DNA from: Callaeas wilsoni
Lineage: Eukaryota; Chordata; Aves; Passeriformes; Callaeidae
Assembly: GCA_013398955.1 (NCBI GenBank)
Contig: VWPU01018943.1
Span: 1 to 64,000, forward strand
DNA length: 64,000 nt
Reading direction: 5' to 3'
In this document: in pieces, positions 45,401-50,046 of the stretch
Layout: the number at the start of each line of letters is the position of its first letter
Position numbering within the stretch: the stretch's first letter is position 1
Program-made: the position numbers and the translations under genes
The notes under the pieces: generated by a model
Seen by the model: only the letters and a program-made list of their open reading frames with translations
The model's database searches: none
What the model was told of the DNA's origin: nothing

Positions 45401-46274
45401 ACCCTGGGGCTCAGGAACATTCCGGTGTGCCACTTGATCCAAGACTTCTCCATGTCTTGCTCAATTGGTGCCACTGCAGAGCACCAGACTTGGCTTTCTG
45501 CCCCTGCTGCCTCTGGATCTGATGGATGCTGAGCAGCCTTGCAGGACCCCCAATTCCTCTTCCTACCATGGCCAGTGTTGAGAAGCCTCAGGGCTTAGCC
45601 AGTCTGCTTGATCTTCTGGAGGTCTTCCAGAGCCCTTGTTCTTCTGAAATTTGGTCTTGTTAATGTCCTGGCTTCTGTCCCAGAGCATGCTGGGAGCCCA
45701 GCAGGCTCCATGGCTGAGGCATCCATGGGTTCATCAGTACCTGTTTCCATCCTCTTCATGCTCTCAGGAGTTGCTTCACTTACTTAGCTGTGGAGCAGCA
45801 TCTTTCACCATGTCCTTACTGGGTCTTTTGTGCTGTCTTGTTCTTAGCCCAAAGTTCAGGAGTTTCAGAAATTCTTAGCTCAGGAAGGGTCTGGGTTGTA
45901 GGTACAAAATTGAAATCCACTGGAAACTTCCTAAGTGGAACTGCACCTGCATAGAGGGGAGAAGGCCAGGTTCTCTGGTTGAGGTTTATGTTGGTGTGAT
46001 CTCCTTCAGCAGCTCTAACTTGTGCTTTTGTTTTTCGTTTTCTCTCTTTCCCATCCAGCTAAATCCAGCTGGATCTGTTGATCAGAGTGACTCCTCTCCA
46101 TCTCCTTCTCTGCCTGTACCTTCCTGTCTTGTCCCGAGTGAGCAGTGTCCAGAGCAGGCATCGGTGGCCCTCCTCACCTGCAGTGATGCACCTGGGCAGA
46201 GTAAAAAGAAGAGAGGCTTCTTCTTCAAAGGGAAAAACCTCTTCAAAAAACTTGGGTCCAATAAGAAAAACTAA
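3391..46274 (+). CDS. TSPOAP1: TSPOAP1 (RIM-BP1) gene, 5'-truncated at the window edge; 27 visible coding exons plus one alternative
   Basis: RIM-BP1 is a presynaptic active-zone scaffold whose SH3 domains bind proline-rich motifs of RIM proteins and voltage-gated calcium channels; it was first found as a partner of the mitochondrial protein TSPO. Seen here: coiled coil (E1-E8), SH3-I (E10-E12), three FN3 domains (E12-E14), acidic linker, SH3-II (E19-E20), proline-rich linker and SH3-III (E23-E25). Diagnostic motifs include ARYSYNPF and [12 protein letters not shown] (SH3-I), VALFDYDP and [11 protein letters not shown] (SH3-II), and VAAFDYNP and [11 protein letters not shown] (SH3-III). Joined exons give roughly 1760 codons with one splice choice at E17/E18. 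Human TSPOAP1 is about 1857 residues (from memory), so about 300 N-terminal residues lie to the left. SH3-I and SH3-III match RIM-BPs nearly residue for residue, while the linkers differ. RIMBP2 is a less likely identity given the linker matches and the downstream MPO. Confidence 0.95.
4303..4386 (+). CDS. TSPOAP1: TSPOAP1 exon E2, coiled coil
   Basis: Acceptor TTTTGTGCAG and donor GTAAGT enclose 28 codons, phase 0 to 0. The peptide is very lysine-rich ([18 protein letters not shown]) and is the most recognisable coiled-coil segment of RIM-BP1; the human counterpart has nearly the same KKRKKC core. Confidence 0.9.
4826..4905 (-). mobile_element. CR1 LINE 3' fragment
   Basis: TGGTTTGGGTTGGAAGAGAC followed by CTTAAAGGTCATCCAGGTCC is the reverse complement of a CR1 3' end. 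Confidence 0.8.
5062..5151 (+). CDS. TSPOAP1: TSPOAP1 exon E3, coiled coil
   Basis: Acceptor TTCTGGACAG and donor GTAAAA enclose 30 codons in phase 0, reading [18 protein letters not shown]. It continues the heptad pattern, with leucines and asparagines at core positions. The last residues (AGWAGQ) are lineage-variable. Confidence 0.9.
5839..5961 (+). CDS. TSPOAP1: TSPOAP1 exon E4, coiled coil
   Basis: Acceptor TTCTCTTCAG and donor GTCAGT enclose 41 codons in phase 0, from [11 protein letters not shown] to LENLEQVLK. It aligns without gaps to the RIM-BP1 segment containing TKERDS and SKLESLEQVLK-type repeats. Confidence 0.9.
6354..6458 (+). CDS. TSPOAP1: TSPOAP1 exon E5, coiled coil
   Basis: Acceptor TTGTCCTGCAG and donor GTACGT enclose 35 codons in phase 0, reading [19 protein letters not shown] and ending [10 protein letters not shown]. 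This is one of the most conserved coiled-coil segments of the family. Confidence 0.92.
6697..7098 (-). mobile_element. CR1 LINE, 5'-truncated
   Basis: AATCATGGAATCATTAAGGT with GGAAAAGCCCTCCAAGATCA, then the antisense CR1 body (CCTTGTCCTGTCCCTTGCTC). Confidence 0.85.
7189..7239 (+). CDS. TSPOAP1: TSPOAP1 exon E6, coiled coil
   Basis: A 51-nt exon in phase 0 ([17 protein letters not shown]) between acceptor TTTTCCTTAG and donor GTAAGA. The sequence is shared almost exactly with RIM-BP1 and RIM-BP2. Confidence 0.9.
8428..8526 (+). mobile_element. CR1 LINE 3' fragment
   Basis: GAGCAACCTGGTCTAGTGAA through AGCTTTAAGGTCTCTTCCAG and CCAAACCATTCTGAG. Faces the CR1 at 8711. Confidence 0.75.
8711..8832 (-). 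mobile_element. CR1 LINE 3' fragment
   Basis: ATCATAGAATCATGGAATGT then GGGTTGGAAGGGACATTAAA, an antisense CR1 end. Confidence 0.85.
9693..9713 (+). CDS. TSPOAP1: TSPOAP1 exon E7, 21-nt microexon
   Basis: Only 7 codons (STLDCMQ) between acceptor TTGCTCCCAG and donor GTACTG. It is needed to rebuild the conserved run from GAVQLLE to ARVKDLE; the family shows LLESTLDxMQARV. It is flanked by introns of about 2.5 and 3.3 kb, so simple gene finders would miss it. Confidence 0.85.
9714..12971 (+). other. TSPOAP1 intron between E7 and E8
   Basis: About 3.3 kb without a CR1 that I can recognise. It contains an A-run near 10450 and a 22-bp tandem duplication at 10718-10761. A long antisense open frame at 10308-11069 looks accidental. 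Confidence 0.65.
10718..10761 (+). repeat. 22-bp tandem duplication
   Basis: The unit GGGACATCTGAAAGG(T/C)GAGCAT occurs twice head to tail with one difference. Confidence 0.9.
12972..13155 (+). CDS. TSPOAP1: TSPOAP1 exon E8, end of coiled coil
   Basis: Acceptor TCTCCTGGCAG and donor GTAATT enclose 184 nt, phase 0 in and one base carried over. The peptide runs from [18 protein letters not shown] through [20 protein letters not shown], the family's coiled-coil terminus, into a variable Ser/Pro-rich linker. Confidence 0.92.
13456..13676 (+). CDS. TSPOAP1: TSPOAP1 exon E9, Ser/Lys-rich linker
   Basis: 221 nt completing the split codon from E8. The peptide ends [13 protein letters not shown], a conserved RIM-BP signature before SH3-I, preceded by a lysine- and serine-rich disordered stretch ([13 protein letters not shown]). 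Confidence 0.9.
15440..15640 (-). mobile_element. Old CR1-like fragment
   Basis: GGAAGAGGTCTCCAGAGCCT and CTAGTCCAATCTCC resemble a diverged antisense CR1 end. Boundaries are uncertain. Confidence 0.45.
15851..15960 (+). CDS. TSPOAP1: TSPOAP1 exon E10, start of SH3-I
   Basis: Acceptor ACATTTTTAG and donor GTACTG enclose 110 nt. It encodes [19 protein letters not shown], then LQVFLARYS, the first beta strand of SH3-I. Two bases of a split serine codon are carried into E11. Confidence 0.92.
16108..16498 (+). mobile_element. CR1 LINE, 5'-truncated
   Basis: GGTGTTCACCTGGAGAAGAG, TGGGATGCTGGAAGGTGTCC and CTTTAAGGTCCCTTCC with CATTCCATGAT at the end. Confidence 0.9.
17265..17590 (-). mobile_element. 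Old CR1-like fragment
   Basis: CTCTTCCAGTGCTTGCTCAA with GTTTTTCCTGAGGTTCAGAT and CCACTGCCCCTTGTCCCGTT resembles an older antisense CR1 family. Confidence 0.6.
17788..17897 (+). CDS. TSPOAP1: TSPOAP1 exon E11, SH3-I core
   Basis: 110 nt encoding [17 protein letters not shown] followed by [18 protein letters not shown]. This holds the RT loop and the acidic n-Src-side residues that bind proline-rich ligands. It is nearly identical to human RIM-BP1. Confidence 0.95.
19311..20126 (+). CDS. TSPOAP1: TSPOAP1 exon E12, end of SH3-I plus FN3-1 and FN3-2
   Basis: The 816-nt exon opens with [20 protein letters not shown] (last SH3-I strands) and then a Ser/Glu-rich spacer. Two fibronectin type III domains follow: FN3-1 from about [15 protein letters not shown], and FN3-2 from about [19 protein letters not shown] to ARPMKTAW. 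It ends at CCTCTAGCAG before donor GTACCG, carrying one base. Confidence 0.95.
20629..20780 (+). CDS. TSPOAP1: TSPOAP1 exon E13, first half of FN3-3
   Basis: 152 nt reading [19 protein letters not shown], then [12 protein letters not shown] and [15 protein letters not shown]. This is the classic FN3 A-to-C strand region with its central tryptophan and ends in phase 0. Confidence 0.95.
21180..21762 (+). mobile_element. CR1 LINE, 5'-truncated, about 0.6 kb
   Basis: Full CR1 3'UTR order is visible, from AGGTGAGACCTCACCTGCAG through GGTGTTCACCTGGATAAGAG to CCAACCCAAACCATTCCATG. Confidence 0.9.
22264..22836 (+). CDS. TSPOAP1: TSPOAP1 exon E14, second half of FN3-3 plus Pro/Ser-rich linker
   Basis: 573 nt, phase 0 to 0. 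It opens [20 protein letters not shown] and [16 protein letters not shown], completing FN3-3, then changes to a Pro/Ser/Gln-rich disordered stretch of about 140 residues with little conservation. Part of the FN3 portion exists again as a decayed copy at 24488-24640. Confidence 0.93.
23046..23685 (-). mobile_element. Solo LTR of an endogenous retrovirus (probably ERVL-like)
   Basis: The 640-bp element begins TGTGCCGG, ends CCAAGACA and is flanked by identical 5-bp direct repeats CTGGC (23041-23045 and 23686-23690). The TG...CA ends and 5-bp duplication are retroviral integration hallmarks; 5 bp suits the ERVL class. The only AATAAA-type signal, at 23192-23197, reads on the minus strand, which sets the orientation. 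It is GC- and CpG-rich against the intron. No gag/pol/env sequence is attached, so it is a recombined solo LTR. Confidence 0.8.
24360..24486 (-). mobile_element. CR1 LINE 3' fragment abutting an exon remnant
   Basis: TCATAGAATCATGGAATGGT through CCTTGAACACTTCCAGGGAT. Its truncated 5' side directly joins sequence homologous to TSPOAP1 exon E14. Confidence 0.9.
24488..24640 (+). pseudogene. Decayed partial copy of TSPOAP1 exon E14 (FN3-3)
   Basis: GAGTGTCTTGGTGGATTTGT and GATTCAGTTCCAGCCCAG match E14 from 22293 onward. Conceptual translation keeps SVLVDLSQ and DSVPAQ. Roughly one base in five differs, and a 9-nt deletion removes part of the SQYGES segment. The first 29 nt of E14 with its acceptor are missing; a CR1 fills that side. 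It is non-functional as an exon: the only usable acceptor phase gives an early stop. Confidence 0.85.
25606..25905 (+). CDS. TSPOAP1: TSPOAP1 exon E15, disordered linker
   Basis: 300 nt in phase 0 between acceptor TTTCCCAG and donor GTTTGT. The peptide is Glu/Ser/Pro-rich and ends KEMSRVKRE. No domain is seen. It is assigned by continuous frame and splice sites. Confidence 0.82.
26180..26359 (+). CDS. TSPOAP1: TSPOAP1 exon E16, acidic linker
   Basis: 180 nt in phase 0. It contains [18 protein letters not shown]; the NR(S/N)SDLSDI-polyGlu motif is shared with mammalian RIM-BP1. It ends at ENGEK before donor GTAACT. Confidence 0.9.
26676..26778 (+). mobile_element. CR1 LINE 3' fragment
   Basis: CACAGGGTGGGATTGTTGGG through GGAGTTGGACTCAATCCTTA to CATATTCCATGATTCTGTGA. 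Confidence 0.85.
28000..28410 (+). mobile_element. Old CR1-like element
   Basis: CCTAGAGGAGTTGAGTGGGA, AAAAGAGGCAGCAATCATGA and GAGACCTCTGGAGGCCCCTT with CAACCAGTTCTAAATATGAT resemble a diverged CR1 3' region. Confidence 0.6.
29460..30513 (+). CDS. TSPOAP1: TSPOAP1 exon E17, long acidic/basic linker (3' end ambiguous: 30513 or 30587)
   Basis: The exon opens [20 protein letters not shown] and [20 protein letters not shown], both conserved in RIM-BP1, and later holds EHCSRLL and [14 protein letters not shown], also conserved. A strong donor (ACT then GTAAGT) lies at 30514 and carries one base. The reading frame stays open to TGA at 30594-30596, and a weak donor (AGG then GTTGGG) at 30588 would end in phase 0. 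Which is used depends on whether the 127-nt exon E18 is included. Confidence 0.88.
30514..31193 (+). other. TSPOAP1 intron between E17 and E18
   Basis: 680 bp without repeats. The E17 frame remains open for its first 80 bp. Nothing else seen. Confidence 0.6.
31194..31320 (+). CDS. TSPOAP1: TSPOAP1 exon E18, probable alternative exon
   Basis: Acceptor CCAATTGCAG with a branch-point-like CTACTAAT about 25 nt upstream, and donor CCAG then GTGAGC, enclose 127 nt. Only phase 0 is open: [14 protein letters not shown] and a basic run [14 protein letters not shown]. It leaves one base for E19. Joining the strong E17 donor at 30513 to this exon creates a TAA after four codons, whereas skipping it keeps frame. 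I read it as a real but alternatively used exon. Confidence 0.6.
31473..31624 (+). CDS. TSPOAP1: TSPOAP1 exon E19, first half of SH3-II
   Basis: 152 nt needing one carried base. It encodes [20 protein letters not shown] and [13 protein letters not shown], the RT loop of SH3-II, identical in pattern to all RIM-BPs. Donor is AAA then GTAAGA. Confidence 0.95.
31690..32012 (+). mobile_element. CR1 LINE, 5'-truncated
   Basis: GGTCAGGTTGGATATCAGGA, CACAGGGTGGGATTGTTGGG and CCTTCCAACTTGGGATATTC. It lies in the intron that splits SH3-II. Confidence 0.85.
32062..32224 (+). CDS. TSPOAP1: TSPOAP1 exon E20, second half of SH3-II
   Basis: 163 nt encoding [20 protein letters not shown] and [13 protein letters not shown], the SH3-II C-terminal strands with the family's IPCNMV in place of the more usual VPSNFV. 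A short helix-like tail [14 protein letters not shown] follows. Confidence 0.95.
33180..33270 (+). mobile_element. CR1 LINE 3' fragment
   Basis: GATCTTTAAGGTCCCTTCCC then ACCCAAACCATTCTATGATT. Confidence 0.7.
33640..33945 (+). mobile_element. CR1 LINE, 5'-truncated
   Basis: GGACACTGAGGGGCTGGAGC, GGCTGGAGAAAAGGAGGCTC and GACCTGATGGTCTTAAAGGT. Confidence 0.85.
34456..34527 (+). CDS. TSPOAP1: TSPOAP1 exon E21, proline-rich linker
   Basis: 72 nt reading [20 protein letters not shown] then [13 protein letters not shown] is a RIM-BP1 signature between SH3-II and SH3-III and is itself a potential SH3 ligand. Acceptor is TTATTAAG, donor GTCTGT. Confidence 0.88.
34894..34929 (+). CDS. TSPOAP1: TSPOAP1 exon E22, 36-nt exon with tandem acceptor
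   Basis: Acceptor CCCCAGCAG offers two AGs, at 34893 and 34896. The exon encodes [12 protein letters not shown] or, with the second AG, the same without the alanine. Donor GTGAGA, one base carried. Confidence 0.8.
35531..35556 (+). repeat. Short TG/TA alternating tract
   Basis: GTGTGTGTATATATATGTAT and following bases. Confidence 0.75.
35832..35935 (+). CDS. TSPOAP1: TSPOAP1 exon E23, start of SH3-III
   Basis: 104 nt encoding [20 protein letters not shown] followed by [14 protein letters not shown], the first half of the SH3-III RT loop. Donor GAG then GTAACC, phase 0. Confidence 0.94.
36309..36465 (-). mobile_element. CR1 LINE 3' fragment
   Basis: AGAATCACAGAATCATGGAA through CCAACCTGGCCTTGGACACT. 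Confidence 0.9.
37662..37733 (+). CDS. TSPOAP1: TSPOAP1 exon E24, SH3-III core
   Basis: 72 nt in phase 0 encoding [20 protein letters not shown] then GFYY, the central strands of SH3-III. Acceptor CTCTTTGCAG, donor GTAAGT. Confidence 0.95.
37905..38345 (-). mobile_element. CR1 LINE, 5'-truncated
   Basis: Antisense CR1 body, with CAGGGACACCTTCCACTATC, GGGGCAGCCACAGCTGCTCT and CCTTCTCTTCTCCAGGTGGA. Confidence 0.9.
39198..39326 (+). CDS. TSPOAP1: TSPOAP1 exon E25, end of SH3-III
   Basis: 129 nt in phase 0. It encodes [19 protein letters not shown], the last SH3-III strands, and an acidic tail ending PSSESQ. Mammalian TSPOAP1 also reaches a Ser-Gln just before its short basic C-terminus. Confidence 0.94.
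41216..41263 (+). CDS. TSPOAP1: TSPOAP1 exon E26, 48-nt probable cassette exon
   Basis: Acceptor GCTCTCTGTAG and donor GTAGGA enclose 16 codons in phase 0 ([16 protein letters not shown]). The length is a multiple of three, so it can be included or skipped without a frame change. I recall no counterpart in the human protein, so it may be lineage-specific or optional. Confidence 0.7.
42168..42191 (+). repeat. (AAAC)n tract
   Basis: About five AAAC units. Confidence 0.8.
42428..42487 (+). CDS. TSPOAP1: TSPOAP1 exon E27a, alternative stop-containing exon (stop at 42452-42454)
   Basis: A pyrimidine-rich acceptor (TTCTTTTCTTCAG) opens an exon reading RMRKRRVQ and then TGA in phase 0. Attached to E25 (ending ESQ) it reproduces the mammalian TSPOAP1 C-terminus, which I recall as SQ plus an arginine-rich string ending VQC. 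A strong donor (CAT then GTAAGT) follows at 42488, so this looks like a 60-nt internal exon that would splice on to 46059 as 3'UTR. Confidence 0.7.
46059..46274 (+). CDS. TSPOAP1: TSPOAP1 exon E27b, long alternative C-terminus
   Basis: Acceptor CTTTCCCATCCAG opens 71 codons plus TAA in phase 0, compatible with E25 or E26. A Ser/Pro-rich stretch is followed by a basic, aromatic tail ([20 protein letters not shown]) ending KKN. The tail could bind acidic membranes; this is an inference from charge and phenylalanines only. A 3'UTR with poly(A) signal follows. Confidence 0.85.
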   Translation, partial: LNPAGSVDQSDSSPSPSLPVPSCLVPSEQCPEQASVALLTCSDAPGQSKKKRGFFFKGKNLFKKLGSNKKN

Positions 46275-46930
46275 CAAGGAGTTTATTCCATCCGGGCTGC
46301 CCACACAGCCCCAGAGACTGAGAGTTCAGAAGAAGCCCTCTGCAATAAGCTGATTATTTTCATAGGGAAGAAGTATGTGTGAATAGAGAAAACTCTGGAG
46401 GGTGTGGGAGCTGAGAGCCCCTGGGCAAACAGTGGCTCTGGGGTGTGAGGGCTCAGCTCCGGGATCCAGCGTTGTCCTGCTCCACGCAGCCCTCGGTGCA
46501 CCGGCTCCCTGTAAATATTTTAATTTAAGGATTGTATTCTGGCTCTAAGTTAGCTAACTGGCTTTTCCCAGCAAAGCCCCAGCCCCTTAGGAGAGATCCC
46601 TTGTACTCCACACCCTGGTATTTCTCTGCTCCAAAGGAGGTCGTGTCAACTCCTTCACTTCCTGCAAAGAAAATTTGCACTTTTCTGTTCCTGTGACTCC
46701 CCTTCGCTGTCTCTGGGCTGATGAGTGAGTTCTTATTTGTACTGTAACCCTGTAAATATGCAGCTGTGCCTGGAGCATCCCACACTGCCTCAGGCAGCTT
46801 CCAGCATGAGGATCCCGGGGAGGAAGGAGCGACGCCCTGGCAGGGCTCGGTTCTTCAGCCTGGGGGTGGGCTGCTGTCAGCTGCTCTTGCCTGGTTCACC
46901 TTGACCACACACTGGCTGGGGACTCCGCCT

Positions 46931-46993
46931 TATTTATTTATCGATTTATTTATCGATTGATTTATTTATCTAACTATTTATTTATTTATTTGT
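46931..46993 (+). repeat. (ATTT)n with ATCG interruptions in the TSPOAP1 3'UTR
   Basis: TTTATTTATCGATTTATTTA and similar units. Contains many overlapping ATTTA pentamers, which in other genes act as AU-rich stability elements; whether they do here is unknown. Confidence 0.85.
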
Positions 46994-47319
46994 CCGTCTG
47001 CCTCTCTCCACCGTTCCGTTTGGCTGTGTCCATGAGCTCTTCCTGAGCCAGAGCATTGGGAGAGCAGGGCTGGGGCTGGGCAGCTTGCTCTGTTTTCGTA
47101 GGAGACAGTGTGTTCCTGCCGTTGATACACAGCCCTGTCCGAGCATGGGGGGTTTTGTATGCCATGGATTCTGTCCCTCCTCGTGTTTCTTTCTCTGCAT
47201 GTTCCAGTGGGTCCTTGTTCTGAGCAGGGCAGTTCCGTGAGCTCTGTGAGTGGTGCCAGCACAGCGGCCACGAGTGGTGGTGGTATGGTATGTTTTTATT
47301 TAATATCAAATTTTATTAT

Positions 47320-47325
47320 AATAAA
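47320..47325 (+). promoter_or_regulatory. TSPOAP1: Poly(A) signal AATAAA of TSPOAP1
   Basis: AATAAA in TTATAATAAAGTC, the first canonical hexamer after the E27b stop. Cleavage is expected 15-25 nt downstream. Confidence 0.75.
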
Positions 47326-48754
47326 GTCTATTTTCACAAAAATACATTTTCCTTAAAAAAGCCAAAGATTCAGTGATGCTTCTTTGGGGCGCGGTGGGGA
47401 CGTTATACCAATCACCTACACCTTGAGGATGTTCTGCACCTTCTTGTCCCCTTCTCAGAGGGACAGAGGTGGCTGTGGGTCCTGCGCATGCGAGGTGAGG
47501 GTAGGGGCTGAGGTGGCACTGGGGACACCAAGGAGGGCTGTGGGCATGAGGCTGGACCCCTGCACTCCCAGCTCCACTACTGTGTGAGCATTGGGTCAGG
47601 GGTGTGGTCCTGCACCTGGAGCCTCTGGGAATCCAGCCAAGGTGCCAGAAGTTACTCTGGGATTTTGTGGGGCTTCTGCAGGATTCCCCTGACAGGAAGG
47701 ACTTGTTTGGGAAGCTGCTGCTCCCTAGAGAGAAATACTCCATGAGGATCTTGATAGCACAGTGAGGCACCGTGTCCCGTGGTGCATGGGAGTCAGGGCA
47801 AGGACAGACCAAAGGCTTTGGAAGGATGAAGTGCTGCAGCTCTGCTGGAGTTTCCATGGCTTCTAGAGCAGCCTCAGTGATGAAACTCATCAGCAACACA
47901 GCTTTATCTGCTCTGTCCTCCCACAGAGGAAGTCGTTACTCTAACTGAATTTACCAAGTGGAGTTTCTTAAGTGAGTTGTTGAAGGTCTTTTGAAAGAAA
48001 CTGTTATTGCTTTTATCAGTTCCTCAGGGGATGAATTGAAGAACAAAGCCTTTAGGAAGAAAAGCAGCCGCTGGAACATTCTGGGGTGTGCCCAGAGCCA
48101 GAGGCCCCGTGAAACCAGTGCCTGCCTGGCTCCCTCGCTCCTGGTGGTTCCATCCTCCCTGCTCAATTGAGCCCCTGGGACCACAAGCTGTTTGTTGTGT
48201 CTCTATCTCCTGTAAATTTTGCTGTGCTGGACCCAGACCCATCATTCAGCAAAGTCTCCCTAGTTCAGCTGGTTCCCCAACAGCAGGCAGGCTGTACAGC
48301 AAAGCTCAGAGAAGTCTCCATGAGAAAGATGTAAGATTAACAGCTTCAAGCTGTTATAGCTAAACATGAAAGGCTACAAGAAACAAAAAGTGTAAAATAA
48401 AGATATAATCCAGATGTTCTGCTTTGCATCCTCTGCTTCTAATCGCTGTGCCACAGCCCAGGTGTGGGTGGCACCTCTCTGCCTGGGGGAGCTGCTGGTG
48501 GCATCAGCATATTCCTGTTTCCATTCTCCAGAGGAGCAGCATGTGGTCTCTGAGTATGAGGGTTTGGAGCTTGTGTTGGTGCTCAGCAGAAGGCTCAGCC
48601 AGGCCCGTGACCTTTCCCATTCACCATGATCTGGGAGCAGTCTCCAGGGAAAGTAAATGTTCAAGAGACAAAGCATCTCACAGCCCCCCACTTCCGTGGT
48701 TTCTGAAGCAGTTTCAGAACAATTTTGTTTTTTGAGAGCAGTTTGATGTTGTTC

Positions 48755-49786
48755 TCAGGGGTTGTTGTAGGGGCTGGTGTGTTTAACATCTTTCCCAGTG
48801 ACAAAGTGGCTCATGGGCAGCCTGGGCAGTGTCCTGGTGACACCAAGCTGTGTGTTGGGGTCACACACTGGAGGGCAGGGGTGGGGCATCCATGAAAAGG
48901 ACCTGGACAGGGTGGAGAGGTGGAGCTGTGCAAAACACATGGCACTTAACAAGGCCAAATAAAAGGTCCTGCATGGGAGCTGGGGCAATCCCAAGCACAG
49001 GTACAGGCTGGGAAGAGGGATGGATGGATGGATGGATGGAAAGCTGCCGTGCGGAGAAGGACTTGGAGGTGCTGGTGGATGAGAAGCTCAGCACAGAATC
49101 AGAATGGCCTGGTCTGGGAGGGACATTAAGGTCATCTGGTTCCAAACCTCTGCCATGGATGTGCCCCAGCCACATGTGTCAGAAACCCCCCGTGCCCTGG
49201 GCTGATGCCCCAGTGTGGGCAGAAGGGGAGGGAGCAATTCTGCCCCTCTGCCTTGCTCAGGGGAGACCCCACCTGCAGAACTGCTTCCAGCCCGGGGGCC
49301 AACAGCAGAAGGGTATGGAGCTGCTGGAACAAGTCCAGACGACGCCACAGAGATGCTCTGAGGGCTGGAACCCCTCTACTGTGGAGCCAGGCTGGGAGAG
49401 CTGGGGGTGTTCACCTGGAGAAGAGAAGGCTCCAGGGAGACCTTAGAGCCCCTTCCAGGGCCTGAAGGGGCTCCAGAAGGGCTGGGGAGGGACTTGGGAC
49501 AAGGGATGGAGGGACAGGACACAGGGAATGGCTTCCCACTGCCAGAGGGCAGGGTTAGGTGGGATATTGTGAAGGAATTGTTCCCTGTGAGAAAGAAATG
49601 GCTTCCCTGGCACAGGATGCCCAGAGAAGCTTTGGCTGCCCCTGGATCCCTGGAAGTGTCCAAGGCCAGGTTGGACAGGGCTTGGAGCAACCTGGGATAG
49701 TGGAAGGTGTCCCTACCAAAGGCAGGGGGTGGAACGAGATGGTCTGTAAGGTCCATCCCAAGCCAAACCATTCTGTGATTCTCTGA
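48755..49786 (+). mobile_element. CR1 LINE, about 1 kb, interrupted
   Basis: The longest CR1 here. It starts in the end of ORF2 (GTGACACCAAGCTGTGTGTT, GACCTGGACAGGGTGGAGAG), continues through a short (GGAT)n at 49019-49039, and ends with the full 3'UTR and CCAAACCATTCTGTGATTCT. An opposite-strand CR1 end interrupts it at about 49094. Confidence 0.85.
49094..49165 (-). mobile_element. CR1 3' fragment nested in another CR1
   Basis: AGAATCAGAATGGCCTGGTC then GGACATTAAGGTCATCTGGT is an antisense CR1 end placed inside the plus-strand copy. Confidence 0.75.
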
Positions 49787-49977
49787 ATTAAGTTCCTCAT
49801 TTGTGAAACACAGTTATCAGCACTGGCACACACTAACTGTCCATAGCCTTTGAAAAATCTTCATCCTCCTCCTCCATCCGATGCTGACACAGCAGGGGAG
49901 GGACTCAGAGTGTGGCTTTGCAAACCCACCAGCTCTGCCCCTTTGCACAAGAGCTGTGCTGTGGTCTCTGTTGTGCA

Positions 49978-50046
49978 AACTGCTGGTGCTGGAGCTGGCT
50001 CTGGTGCTGGAGCTGGAGCTAGAGCTGGGGTTGGTGCTGGAGTTGG
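49978..50046 (+). repeat. TGGAGC/TGGTGC minisatellite
   Basis: Imperfect hexamer repeats such as GCTGGTGCTGGAGCTGG over about 70 bp. Confidence 0.8.

Larger units (their letters stand above)
39327..46058 (+). other. TSPOAP1 introns around the alternative C-terminal exons
   Basis: About 1.9 kb before E26, 1.2 kb to E27a and 3.6 kb to E27b. I see no CR1 in this 6.7 kb, which contrasts with the repeat-rich introns upstream. An (AAAC)n tract lies at 42168-42191. Confidence 0.55.
46275..47345 (+). other. TSPOAP1: TSPOAP1 3'UTR
   Basis: About 1.07 kb between the TAA of E27b and a canonical poly(A) signal. It contains an (ATTT)n-rich stretch at 46931-46993 and no CR1. The end is inferred to lie about 20 nt after the AATAAA. 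Confidence 0.75.

Noticed and set aside
47306..47899. 197-codon minus-strand frame overlapping the TSPOAP1 3' end
   Set aside because: Overlaps the poly(A) region, shows no domain and has no promoter-like sequence. Considered accidental.
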